Origin: Acetobacteraceae bacterium
GTDB lineage: Bacteria > Pseudomonadota > Alphaproteobacteria > Acetobacterales > Acetobacteraceae
Length of the DNA stretch: 11,860 nt
Direction of reading: 5' to 3'
NCBI GenBank assembly: GCA_947462945.1
Contig: CANHTE010000009.1
Location: 1 to 11,860, forward strand
Within the stretch, counting starts at the first letter, position 1. Each line of letters opens with the position of its first letter. Positions 1-7,161 of the stretch are shown here, piece after piece. Position numbers and translations under genes: made by a program. The notes under the pieces were generated by a model, which made no database searches, had not been told where the DNA came from, and was given only the letters and a program-made list of their open reading frames with translations.

Positions 1-1
1 C

Positions 2-349
2 CGCGTGCTGCTCGCCACCGACATCAACAGCCGCGTGCCCGTGACGCTGGAGGGCAGCCGCGCGCGGGCCATTCTGGTGGGCAACAATGCCGCCCGCCCC
101 CGGCTCCAGCATTGGCCCGAGGGCATGCTTCCGCGGGAGGGGGACCGCGTGGTGACCAGCGCCCAGGCCGGCGCCTTCCCAGCCGGGCTGCCGGTCGGCG
201 TGGTGCGCTGGACCGAGAGCGGCGCGGTGGAGGTGGAGTTGTTCGCCCAGCTGGACCGGCTGGACGTGCTTCGCCTGTTCGATTTTGGCCTCTCGGGCAT
301 TCTGCCGCCGGAATCCGTGGCCCGGCCTGAGCCTCGCGGGCGGCGTTGA
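2..349 (+). CDS. mreC: Rod shape-determining protein MreC, C-terminal part (5' truncated by window)
   Basis: MreC is a periplasmic, membrane-anchored scaffold of the elongasome that links MreB filaments to the PBP2/RodA wall-synthesis machinery. Only the last 115 codons are in the window; the N-terminal membrane helix and coiled coil lie upstream. The visible part matches the conserved C-terminal beta-barrel: an early LLATDINSRVPV segment, then RAILVGNN, then EGDRVVTSAQAGAFPAGLPVG, which corresponds to the family's GD-VVTSG-G--FP-GLPVG signature. The short tail (PPESVARPEPRGRR) is not conserved in kind. The stop lies 4 bases before the mreD start, so the two are co-transcribed. The reading frame continues openly to the left edge. 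Identification is firm from the motif and from the mreD, mrdA and rodA genes that follow. Confidence 0.93.
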   Translation, partial: RVLLATDINSRVPVTLEGSRARAILVGNNAARPRLQHWPEGMLPREGDRVVTSAQAGAFPAGLPVGVVRWTESGAVEVELFAQLDRLDVLRLFDFGLSGILPPESVARPEPRGRR

Positions 350-353
350 TCCC

Positions 354-893
354 ATGGTCTCCAAGGGCCGGCCGGAGCCGCCCATGGGCCTGCTCCGGCG
401 CCTCGACGCAGCGGCGCGCGCGGGGTTTCCCGGGCTGTTCACCGCCTTTCTGATCATCCTGGCCGCGGTGCCGGTGGGCCTGCCCGGCATGATCGGCGCG
501 CTGGCGCTGCCCTGCATTTTCTTCTGGACGATCTTCCGCCCGGCTGCCATGCCCGCGCCTGTGGTGTTTGTCCTCGGCCTTTTGCAGGATCTTTTGTCAT
601 TCGCCCCGCTCGGCACCGGGGTGCTGACCCTTCTGATTGTGCATGGCGTGACGCTTCGGCTGCGGGACTTCCTGGTGCGGCAAAGCTTTCTGACCAGCTG
701 GATGGTGTTCTGCGGCTTTGCGGCCGGCGGGGTGGCGCTTGGTTGGGGGTTGCAGGCGCTGCTGGGCTGGGTCTTGCCGCCGCTTGCGCCCGGGCTGGGC
801 CAATGGGGCATGGCGGTCGGGCTTTATCCGGCCCTGGCCTGGCTGCTGGCGCGGCTGCACACGGCGATGCGACGGGCGGAGACAGCGCTGTGA
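354..893 (+). CDS. mreD: Rod shape-determining protein MreD
   Basis: MreD is a small integral inner-membrane subunit of the elongasome, working with MreC, RodA and PBP2. The predicted protein has 179 residues, near the usual size of about 160-180. It is almost entirely hydrophobic, with about five membrane segments beginning at FTAFLIILAAVPVGL. The motif GLLQDLLSFAPLG matches the family's conserved G-l-D-l-----PLG stretch and is the main support. The ATG at 354 is 4 bases after the mreC stop; an in-frame ATG at 384 is an alternative start giving 169 residues. The stop overlaps the GTG start of mrdA. MreD proteins diverge strongly in sequence, so the assignment leans on topology, this motif and the operon position. 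Confidence 0.88.
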   Translation: MVSKGRPEPPMGLLRRLDAAARAGFPGLFTAFLIILAAVPVGLPGMIGALALPCIFFWTIFRPAAMPAPVVFVLGLLQDLLSFAPLGTGVLTLLIVHGVTLRLRDFLVRQSFLTSWMVFCGFAAGGVALGWGLQALLGWVLPPLAPGLGQWGMAVGLYPALAWLLARLHTAMRRAETAL

Positions 894-2809
894 GGTTTCC
901 GCAAATCTTTCGCCGCACCAAGGGCGGCATCGAGAATTTCAGTATGCGCGGCGTGAAGCGCGAGGAGGAGGAGCGCCGTGGCGTCTTCACCCGCCGCGCC
1001 CTGCTGATGGGCAGTGTGCAGCTGGGGGCCTTCGGCTTCCTGGGCTATCGCCTGCACAAGCTCCAGGTGGAGCAGGGCGAGCGCTATGCGACCCTGGCCG
1101 AGGAAAACCGCCTTTCGGCCCGCCTCCTCTCGCCCCCGCGCGGCCGCGTGCTGGACCGCAATGAGCGCGTGGTGGCCGGCAATCGCCTGAATTGGCGCGC
1201 CCTGCTGGTGGCCGAGCACACCGCCGATGTCGGTGCCACGCTGGAGACCTTCAGCCGCATCGTCCCCTTGGCCGATCACGAACGCACGCGCGTGGAGCGC
1301 GATGTCCGCCGCCGCCGCCGCTTCGTCCCCGTCATCGTCCGGGAATTCCTGACCTGGGAGGAAATGGCCCGCATCGAGGTGAATGCGCCGGATCTGCCGG
1401 GCATCCTGATTGATGTCGGCACCACGCGCATCTATCCCGAGGCGGAGCACCTGGCCCATATCGTGGGCTATGTGGCGCCGCCCGCCGAGCGTGACATGGA
1501 TGGGGACCCACTGCTGCAGCTGCCCGGCATCCGGGTCGGCCGCGCGGGGATTGAGCGGCATCATGACCAGGTGCTGCGCGGCCGCGCCGGCGCGGTGCAG
1601 CTGGAAGTGAATGCCGTGGGCCGCGTGATCCGCGAGCTGGACCGGCGCGAGGGTATGCCGGGCCAGGATATCGAAATCAGCGTCGATACCGAGTTGCAGA
1701 AGACGCTGCGCGGCAAGATTGAGGAGGGGACCTCGATCGTGGTGATGAATGCCCGCAATGGCGAGGTGCTGGCCATGGCGAGTCAGCCGAGCTTTGACCC
1801 CAATGTGTTCAATTCCGGCGTCAGCGGCACCCAATGGCGGCAATGGACGGCCAATCGCGCCACGCCTTTGATCAACAAGGCGACCAACGGGCTTTATGCA
1901 CCGGGCTCCACCTTCAAGATGGTGGTGGCGCTGGCCGGGCTGGAGGCCAGGGTGATTTCGCCGGGCGAGCGGATCAGCTGCCCCGGCCATTTCGACCTGG
2001 GTGAGAGCCGCTTCCATTGCTGGAACCGCAGTGGACATGGCGGCGTGGAGATGCGCACCGCGCTCAAGGTCAGCTGTGACGTGTATTTCTATGAGCTGGC
2101 CAAGCGGCTTGGCATCAACCGCATTGCCGCCATGTCGCGCCGCTTCGGGCTGGGTGTGGACCTGGACATCGAATTGCCGGGCACGCGGCGCGGCCTGGTG
2201 CCCACGCGCGAATGGCGTGAGGCCCAGGGGCGTGGCTGGGCGCTGGGGGATACGGTGGTGCATGGCATCGGCCAGGGCTTTTACCAGCTGACGCCCCTCA
2301 GCCTTTGCACCATGACCGCGCGGCTCGCCACCGGGCGCGCCATCCAACCGCATCTGACCCGCAGCATCGGGGGGCGCCCGGTGCGCGGCGGCCGGCCTGA
2401 GGATTGGCCGAGCATGGGCATCCCGGACCGCGACATGCGCCTGGTGCGCGATGCCATGTGGGCCGTGGTGAATGAGCCAGGCGGCACGGCGCTGCCCTCC
2501 CGCTTGCCGGGCGGCTTCGGCATGATGGCCGGCAAGACCGGCACCACCCAGGTGCGCCGCGTGACGCGTGAGCAGCGCGAGCGCGGCTTCAATGTCAATC
2601 AGGTGCCGCGTGAATGGCGGCCGCATGCGCTGTTTGTCGGCTATGCGCCGCATGACAACCCGCTTTATGCGGTAAGTGTGATCGTGGAGCACGGCACCTC
2701 GGGCTCCGGCACGGCGGCGCCGCTGGCGCGGGATGCGCTGGTGGAAACCTTCAACCGTTTCCGCCAGGTGCCGGCCCCACGCGTGGCGGAAGTGGGGCGC
2801 GGAACGTGA
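890..2809 (+). CDS. mrdA: Penicillin-binding protein 2, peptidoglycan D,D-transpeptidase
   Basis: PBP2 cross-links peptidoglycan during cell elongation, paired with the RodA glycosyltransferase encoded next. With the GTG start the protein has 639 residues. A basic N-terminus and one membrane anchor (LLMGSVQLGAFGFLGY, about 39-54) are followed by the PBP dimerisation domain (SPPRGRVLDRN, then the pedestal) and the C-terminal transpeptidase domain. All three active-site motifs are present: S340-T-F-K343, S395-C-D397 and K549-T-G551. The GTG at 890 overlaps the mreD stop (GTGA) and has GGAGA at 878-882, 7 bases upstream, which favours translational coupling. The ATG at 944 (MRGVKREEEERRGVFTRR) is a reasonable alternative start but has a weaker ribosome site. 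It is a monofunctional class B PBP; no transglycosylase domain is visible. Confidence 0.95.
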   Translation: MRFPQIFRRTKGGIENFSMRGVKREEEERRGVFTRRALLMGSVQLGAFGFLGYRLHKLQVEQGERYATLAEENRLSARLLSPPRGRVLDRNERVVAGNRLNWRALLVAEHTADVGATLETFSRIVPLADHERTRVERDVRRRRRFVPVIVREFLTWEEMARIEVNAPDLPGILIDVGTTRIYPEAEHLAHIVGYVAPPAERDMDGDPLLQLPGIRVGRAGIERHHDQVLRGRAGAVQLEVNAVGRVIRELDRREGMPGQDIEISVDTELQKTLRGKIEEGTSIVVMNARNGEVLAMASQPSFDPNVFNSGVSGTQWRQWTANRATPLINKATNGLYAPGSTFKMVVALAGLEARVISPGERISCPGHFDLGESRFHCWNRSGHGGVEMRTALKVSCDVYFYELAKRLGINRIAAMSRRFGLGVDLDIELPGTRRGLVPTREWREAQGRGWALGDTVVHGIGQGFYQLTPLSLCTMTARLATGRAIQPHLTRSIGGRPVRGGRPEDWPSMGIPDRDMRLVRDAMWAVVNEPGGTALPSRLPGGFGMMAGKTGTTQVRRVTREQRERGFNVNQVPREWRPHALFVGYAPHDNPLYAVSVIVEHGTSGSGTAAPLARDALVETFNRFRQVPAPRVAEVGRGT

Positions 2810-2904
2810 TGACGAGCACGGAGGTGCATCCCCCCAGCGCCGCCCCCACGCGGCGCGCAAGGCAAGGCGGCGGAGCCGCCGCCCGCCGTTTGAGGGCCGC
2901 ATAA
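2809..2904 (+). CDS. Possible 31-codon ORF filling the mrdA-rodA gap
   Basis: An ATG at 2809 overlaps the mrdA stop as TGATG. Its frame runs 31 codons to a TAA at 2902-2904 that overlaps the rodA start as TAATG. The predicted peptide is rich in Ala, Arg, Pro and Gly, starts MTSTEVHPPSAAP and ends RRLRAA; it has no membrane segment or recognised motif. A GC hairpin (GGCGGC 2866-2871, GCCGCC 2875-2880) lies within it, upstream of the rodA ribosome site. It could be a real coupling peptide, a translated linker that carries ribosomes to rodA, or a chance open frame in GC-rich spacer. Double overlap is what is seen; function is unknown and translation is unproven. Confidence 0.25.
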   Translation: MTSTEVHPPSAAPTRRARQGGGAAARRLRAA

Positions 2905-4055
2905 TGTCCATGGTGTTTGAGAAGCGGCTGCTCACAGGCGATCGTGGCGCCGGCATCCTGCAAAAGCTGTGGCAGATTCCTTGGCTTTTCGTGTTGCTGC
3001 TCTGTGCGGTCGGCGCGGTGGGCTATGTGGCGCTGTACTCGGCGGGCAGCGGTAATCCCGACCTTTATGCCACCAAGCATGCGCTGCGCTTTGGCTTCTG
3101 CCTCGTGCTCATGCTGTGCATCGGCTTCGTGGATATTCGGCTGATCGCGCGGCTCGCGCCGCTCGGTTATCTGGTTGCGCTCGGCCTGCTGGTGCTGGTG
3201 GCGCTGCATGGCGAGGTGGGGAAGGGCGCGCAGCGCTGGGTGGATCTGGGCCCGCTGCAATTGCAACCTTCGGAGCTGATGAAGATCATGCTCGTGCTGG
3301 CCCTCGCCGCCTGGTTTCACCGCGCGAGCTGGGAGCGGGTGGGCAATCCCTTATTCCTGGTGATCCCGGCCTTGATGATCCTTGTGCCCGTGGGCCTGAT
3401 CTTCAAGCAGCCCAATCTCGGCACCTCGCTCATCACCGCGGCGCTGGGGGGGGCGATGTTCTGGGCGGCGGGGGTGCGCTGGTGGAAATTCGCGGCCATC
3501 CTTGGCGCGGCGCTTGCGGCGGCGCCCATCATTTATGAAAACCTGCGCGACTATCAGCGGGCCCGCATCACCACCTTCCTGGATCCGGAATCGGACCCCT
3601 TGGGGGCGGGCTACAACATCATCCAGTCCAAGATCGCGCTGGGCTCGGGCGGGCTATGGGGCAAGGGCTTTCTGCAGGGCACCCAAGGGCATCTAAACTT
3701 CCTGCCGGAAAAACAGACCGACTTCATCTTCACCATGATCGCCGAGGAATTCGGCCTGGTGGGTGCCATGGGCACGCTGGCCCTGCTGATGTCGGTGGTG
3801 GGGTTCTGCTTTCTTGTGGCGCTGCGCTGCAAGCATCAATTCGGCCGCTTGCTCGCGATCGGCCTGGGGACGAACTATTTCCTGTATATCTTCGTGAACG
3901 TGGCCATGGTCACGGGCAGCATTCCCGTGGGCGGGGTGCCCTTGCCCCTGATCAGCCATGGCGGCAGCGCCATGCTGACCACCATGATCGGGTTCGGGCT
4001 GCTGATCAGTGCCTGGGTGCATCGCGATGCGGAGTTTGGGCCGGCGCAGGATTGA
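2904..4055 (+). CDS. rodA: Rod shape-determining protein RodA, SEDS peptidoglycan glycosyltransferase
   Basis: RodA polymerises lipid II into glycan strands in the inner membrane and works as a complex with PBP2. The protein has 383 residues with about ten membrane segments, the usual SEDS size. Family signatures are visible: GAQRWVDLGPLQLQPSELMK, PNLGTSL, LPEKQTDFIFTMIAEEFG with the conserved acidic residue D273 expected to be catalytic, and GVPLPLISHGGSAML near the C-terminus. The ATG at 2904 is preceded by GAGGG (2892-2896) at 7 bases, a good ribosome site. In-frame sequence reaches further upstream to 2733 but lies inside mrdA, so that extension is not used. A 94-base gap separates rodA from mrdA, unlike the overlaps earlier in the operon. 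A T-rich terminator follows at 4174-4204. Confidence 0.95.
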   Translation: MSMVFEKRLLTGDRGAGILQKLWQIPWLFVLLLCAVGAVGYVALYSAGSGNPDLYATKHALRFGFCLVLMLCIGFVDIRLIARLAPLGYLVALGLLVLVALHGEVGKGAQRWVDLGPLQLQPSELMKIMLVLALAAWFHRASWERVGNPLFLVIPALMILVPVGLIFKQPNLGTSLITAALGGAMFWAAGVRWWKFAAILGAALAAAPIIYENLRDYQRARITTFLDPESDPLGAGYNIIQSKIALGSGGLWGKGFLQGTQGHLNFLPEKQTDFIFTMIAEEFGLVGAMGTLALLMSVVGFCFLVALRCKHQFGRLLAIGLGTNYFLYIFVNVAMVTGSIPVGGVPLPLISHGGSAMLTTMIGFGLLISAWVHRDAEFGPAQD

Positions 4056-4056
4056 G

Positions 4057-4095
4057 AAAAACAGGGCCTGCGGCGGCTGGGGCGATTGGCCCCAG
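4057..4095 (-). terminator. Likely terminator for the dctPQM operon
   Basis: On the minus strand a perfect 7-bp hairpin (4077-4083 with 4089-4095, 5-base loop) is followed after 15 bases by a run of five T (A at 4057-4061 on the + strand). An alternative stem pairing 4064-4068 with 4088-4092 brings the helix close to the T-run and makes a more normal intrinsic terminator. It lies about 110-150 bases past the dctM stop. The arrangement is seen directly; termination is inferred. Confidence 0.5.
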
Positions 4096-4112
4096 ACCCC
4101 ACCACTTGGCGC
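4057..4112 (-). repeat. GC-rich hairpin repeat, copy 1 (inverted)
   Basis: Read on the minus strand, this stretch carries the blocks CGCCAAG, TGGGGTCTGGGGCC, CCCCAGCCGCCG and AGGCCC, then T-rich sequence. These occur in the same order and spacing in the copy at 11067-11119, differing at about seven positions plus a 2-base gap. It sits between the convergent rodA and dctM genes, in opposite orientation to the copy at 4144-4204, so the two could also pair with each other. Confidence 0.75.
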
Positions 4113-4127
4113 CCGACGAAGCCAAGT
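4104..4127. repeat. 7-bp perfect inverted repeat
   Basis: ACTTGGC at 4104-4110 is matched by GCCAAGT at 4121-4127 with a 10-base loop. It lies between the two terminator-like repeat copies and may extend the fold of this convergent intergenic region. No T-run follows it on either strand, so it is not called as a terminator. Confidence 0.4.
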
Positions 4128-4143
4128 CAGCGCCGGGCTCAGG

Positions 4144-4204
4144 CAAGGGGTCCGGGGCGCCCATCTTGAGACCTGGGGCCCCAGCCGCCGAAGGCCCCTT
4201 TTTT
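4144..4204 (+). repeat. GC-rich hairpin repeat, copy 2
   Basis: The plus strand shows CAAGGGGTCCGGGGC, then CTGGGGCCCCAGCCGCCG, AGGCCCC and seven T. It has the same block order as copies 1 and 3, with extra bases between the first and second blocks. It is most diverged in its 5' half and best conserved from CCCCAGCCGCCG to the T-run. Confidence 0.65.
4174..4204 (+). terminator. Intrinsic terminator after rodA
   Basis: GGGGCC at 4174-4179 pairs with GGCCCC at 4192-4197, followed at once by seven T (4198-4204). This is a standard rho-independent layout reading in the rodA direction. It ends directly against the dctM stop codon of the convergent operon, so it should stop mre/rodA transcripts before they run antisense through the transporter genes. 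Confidence 0.7.
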
Positions 4205-5491
4205 CTACATCATCCCCATCACGCGCGGCAGCCAAAGGGCAATCCCCGGAAACCCCACCACCAGCGCCAGCGCTACGAACATCGCCAGGATCATCCACAC
4301 CACCCAGGGGATGGTGCTTTCCATGGTCACGCCCGCGATGCGGCAGCTCACCATCAGGTTCACCGCCAGGGGTGGCGTGAATTGGCCGATGGCGATCTTC
4401 ATGGTGAGGATGACGCCGAACCAGGTCAGGTCCCAATCAAAGGCACGGGCGATGGGAATCAGCACCGGCAGCAGGATCAGGAAGGTGGAGACGCCATCCA
4501 GGAACATCCCGATGAAGATCAGCGCCACCATGAGCAGCGCGATGGTCCCGTATTCGCCCAGGCCCAGCCCCACGATCCATCCGGCGATGGGCTGCACGAT
4601 GCCGAGCGTGGAGGTGGACCAGGCAAAGACACTGGCGAGCGCGATGATGATGAGGATGACGGCGGAAATCTCGCCCGCCTCCACCAGCATTTCGTAGAGG
4701 TCCTTCATCGTCATGCTGCGATAGATGAAGAAGCCGACGAACAAGCCATAGAACACCGCCATGACGGCGGCCTCGGTGGGTGTGAAGGCGCCGATGCGCA
4801 TGCCGCCCAGGATGACGATGGGCGCCATCAGCCCCCAGATGGCTTCCTTGAAGCTCTGCCAGATCGAATTCTCGTCACGATCCGGGTTCTTGCCGCCGAA
4901 ATCCTTGAGCCAGGAGATGATGAGGATGGGCACGATGATGGCGACACCTGCGAGAATGCCGGGGAACATCCCCGCCATGAAGATGGCCGGCACCGAGACG
5001 CCGGGCACCATCACCGCATAGACGATGAAGGCGATGGAGGGCGGGATGAGGATGTCGGTTGCGGCCGCAGCACCCACCGTGGCGGCGATGAAGGGGCGCG
5101 GATAGCCATCCTTCACCATGCCGCGCGTTACCACCTGGCCCACGGCAGCTGAGGTGGCGGGGCCGGAGCCCGAAATGCCGCCGATGATCATGGCCACCAG
5201 CACGGCGACGGAAGCCAGCGCACCACGCCCGGCGCCCACCAGCGCGGTCGCGAACTTCACGAGGCGAAGTGCGACGCCCGTGCGGTCGAACACACAGCCC
5301 ACCAGCACGAACATGGGGATGGCGATCAGCGGGTATTTCGCAATGCCGGCATAGACATTGGTGGGCATGGCCATCAGCGTCTGGTCCGCCAGCGCGATGG
5401 CGAGAGCGCCCGCCAATCCCAGCGCAACGGCAATCGGCACGCCGCCCAGCAGCAGGATCATGAACATGAGAAACAGGATGATGCCGATCAT
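4205..5491 (-). CDS. dctM: TRAP transporter large permease subunit (DctM family)
   Basis: DctM is the membrane subunit that carries the substrate across the inner membrane by sodium-coupled transport, taking it from the periplasmic DctP protein. The 428-residue product is hydrophobic throughout with about 11-12 membrane segments, the normal size for an unfused DctM. Family motifs seen are GGISGSGPATSAA (104-116), IPPSIAFIVYAVM (149-161), GAFTPTEAAVMAVFYG (234-249) and GQFTPPLAVNL near the end. The start ATG at 5491 overlaps the dctQ stop as ATGA, indicating translational coupling; frame upstream of that lies inside dctQ. It is the last gene of dctP-dctQ-dctM. The substrate cannot be told from this subunit. 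The stop codon touches the T-run of the rodA terminator. Confidence 0.95.
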   Translation of the reverse strand: MIGIILFLMFMILLLGGVPIAVALGLAGALAIALADQTLMAMPTNVYAGIAKYPLIAIPMFVLVGCVFDRTGVALRLVKFATALVGAGRGALASVAVLVAMIIGGISGSGPATSAAVGQVVTRGMVKDGYPRPFIAATVGAAAATDILIPPSIAFIVYAVMVPGVSVPAIFMAGMFPGILAGVAIIVPILIISWLKDFGGKNPDRDENSIWQSFKEAIWGLMAPIVILGGMRIGAFTPTEAAVMAVFYGLFVGFFIYRSMTMKDLYEMLVEAGEISAVILIIIALASVFAWSTSTLGIVQPIAGWIVGLGLGEYGTIALLMVALIFIGMFLDGVSTFLILLPVLIPIARAFDWDLTWFGVILTMKIAIGQFTPPLAVNLMVSCRIAGVTMESTIPWVVWMILAMFVALALVVGFPGIALWLPRVMGMM

Positions 5492-5997
5492 CCCTCTTCT
5501 CCGCGGGCGAGCCGGATGATGCGGCCCGCCGCACGCCCGATCACCAGGATGGCCAGCAGCGGCAGGCAAATCGTGTAGAGCCATTGCGGATGGCCGAGGC
5601 CCGGCGACAGAACCTCGAAATCATACTCGTCCCACACCATGCGCGCGCCATACCAGAGGATGAGTGCGAAGCAGAGGATGAGCAGGCCCAGGGCCACGAT
5701 CTCGGCGATGCGGCGGCGGTTGGGAGAGAGCTGGTCCGCGAAGAAGCCGATGCGGATATGCCGCCCGCCGGCCGTGGCCAGCGCCGTGCCGACCATGGCC
5801 ACCACCACCATCAGCGCCACCGAATATTCCTCGGTGAAGGCGAGCGAGATGTTGGAAAGATAGCGCGTCACCACATTCGCCGCCGTGATGAGGGCCATGG
5901 CCCCCATGGCGGCGGCGAGCAGCACGCGCTCCAGCGTCAGCGGAATGCGCGTCCTGGGGTCTGGCGGCGTGGCCGTCGGATCGAAGTCGGCGGCCAT
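5488..5997 (-). CDS. dctQ: TRAP transporter small permease subunit (DctQ family)
   Basis: DctQ is the small membrane subunit that packs against DctM and helps dock the loaded binding protein. The product has 169 residues with a polar proline-rich N-terminus (1-20) and four membrane segments at roughly 24-42, 57-75, 98-117 and 139-155, the typical layout. NVVTRY (41-46), FTEEYSV (54-60) and GGRHIRI (77-83) match conserved family stretches. The ATG at 5997 was chosen because it lies 10 bases after the dctP stop; longer frames would run into dctP. The stop overlaps the dctM start by 4 bases. Confidence 0.92.
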   Translation of the reverse strand: MAADFDPTATPPDPRTRIPLTLERVLLAAAMGAMALITAANVVTRYLSNISLAFTEEYSVALMVVVAMVGTALATAGGRHIRIGFFADQLSPNRRRIAEIVALGLLILCFALILWYGARMVWDEYDFEVLSPGLGHPQWLYTICLPLLAILVIGRAAGRIIRLARGEEG

Positions 5998-6007
5998 CAG
6001 GGGCGCG

Positions 6008-7048
6008 TCACGAAACGGCGCGGATGGCGGCTTCGGCCTTGCGCACCAGATCGGCGCCGATGGTGGCGGCCCAGCGGTCATAAACCGGGCGCAGCGCCGT
6101 GGCGAAGGCCTGCTTCTGCGCGGGCGTGAGCTGCGTCACCTCCACATTGCGGCGGGCCAGCTCCAGCAGGGCCGCGTTGTCGGTGCCGGGAATGCCCAGG
6201 CCCTGACGCGCGAGGGTGATGTTGTTGCGCGCAGCCTCCCGCGCGCATTCGCGCACCAATTCCTGGTCGGCCGGGGTGAAGCTTGCCATCACGGATTTGG
6301 ACAGGCCGAAGATCAGCGCGTCATTCACGTAGTTCCAGATGGTCATGTGGCGCTGCGCCAGCGTGTCCATGCGGAAGGCCAGGAAGAGGTTGACCGGGTT
6401 TTCCTGCCCATCCACCGCGCCCGTGCTGAGGGCCGGCTGGAGATCGGCGAAGGACATCTGAAGCGGGTTGGCGCCCAGGCCGTTATAGATGTCGTTGAAG
6501 ATGGCGCCGGCGGCGAAGCGGATTTTCAATCCGCGCAAATCGGCGGGCGTTGTGATGGCGCGCTTGGAATTGCTGATTTCGCGGAAGCCGTTTTCGCCAA
6601 AGGCCACGGCGGCCACGTCCCGACGGTCCATGATGGTGGTGAGGTCGCGGCCGACTTCGCCGTTGATCAGCGCGTCAAAGGCGCGGTGGTCGGGCATCAG
6701 GAAGGGAAGCTGGAAAATCCCGGCCTCCCGTACCTGGGGGGCGATGTTGATCGTGCTGAAGACGGCGAAATCGATGATGCCCTGGCGCATGGCCAGCAAT
6801 TCGCGGGTCTGGTCGCCGCCGACCAGCTGGCTGCCCGGATAGACCTTCACATTGATGCGGCCATTGGAGCGCTGGGTGACCAGCTCCGCCCATTGGAAGG
6901 CCCCTTCGGCGAAGGGAATGGGCCGGTTGCCGACCACGGAGAGCTTGTATTCGGCGCGGTAGGCCGGCTGTGCGCCGCCAATGCGGGGTGCGGCCAGAAG
7001 GGCGGCGCCGCCTGCCAGAAGGGCGCGGCGATGGGGGCTTAAGGTCAT
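6008..7048 (-). CDS. dctP: TRAP transporter substrate-binding protein (DctP family)
   Basis: This periplasmic solute-binding protein captures an organic acid and delivers it to DctQM. It has 346 residues. The N-terminus SPHRRALLAGGAALLAAP has a twin-arginine-like signal (RR at 7-8) with likely cleavage near GGAQ (24-27). PGSQLVGGDQ (71-80), DLRGLKIRF with R177, the expected carboxylate-binding arginine, and VDGQENP (212-218) are family signatures. R177 makes a carboxylate ligand likely; the exact compound is unknown. The ATG at 7048 has GGAGG about 10 bases upstream, whereas an in-frame ATG at 7057 lies too close to that site. It is first in the operon and starts 113 bases from the divergent dehydrogenase, so the two operons may share control. 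Confidence 0.94.
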   Translation of the reverse strand: MTLSPHRRALLAGGAALLAAPRIGGAQPAYRAEYKLSVVGNRPIPFAEGAFQWAELVTQRSNGRINVKVYPGSQLVGGDQTRELLAMRQGIIDFAVFSTINIAPQVREAGIFQLPFLMPDHRAFDALINGEVGRDLTTIMDRRDVAAVAFGENGFREISNSKRAITTPADLRGLKIRFAAGAIFNDIYNGLGANPLQMSFADLQPALSTGAVDGQENPVNLFLAFRMDTLAQRHMTIWNYVNDALIFGLSKSVMASFTPADQELVRECAREAARNNITLARQGLGIPGTDNAALLELARRNVEVTQLTPAQKQAFATALRPVYDRWAATIGADLVRKAEAAIRAVS

Positions 7049-7161
7049 GGGTATCATCTCCTCCAGGCGGCTTTTGCGAGCCGCGTTCCGGTGTGCACAA
7101 TGCCGCCGAGCAAGGCGGGCGCGCAAGACGCCCCATAACCGGGAATTTGGGGAGGAATGGA
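7049..7161. promoter_or_regulatory. Shared divergent control region between dctP and the dehydrogenase operon
   Basis: The 113 bases separate two divergent starts and should hold both promoters. An 8-base palindrome TGTGCACA lies at 7092-7099, near the centre. A perfect 6-bp inverted repeat flanks it on the dctP side (GCGGCT 7067-7072 with AGCCGC 7079-7084). A 5-bp one lies on the other side (7103-7107 with 7114-7118). No clear -35/-10 pair was recognised. The palindrome is a candidate operator. No regulator gene is in the window. Ribosome sites for both genes are good: GGAGG for dctP and GGGGAGG (7149-7155) for the dehydrogenase. Confidence 0.4.

Noticed and set aside
824..2956. A 710-residue open frame on the minus strand across mrdA
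   Set aside because: It is antisense to a clear PBP2 with all active-site motifs. Its product is His/Arg/Ala-rich low-complexity sequence without a recognisable domain, the usual result of GC-rich third positions.
3656..5152. A long plus-strand frame running from rodA across the intergenic region into dctM
   Set aside because: It crosses two convergent real genes and a terminator, and its translation is rich in Asp, His and Gly with no domain.
5885..7042. A 385-residue plus-strand frame antisense to dctQ/dctP
   Set aside because: The opposite strand encodes motif-complete TRAP subunits. The antisense product has no family signature.
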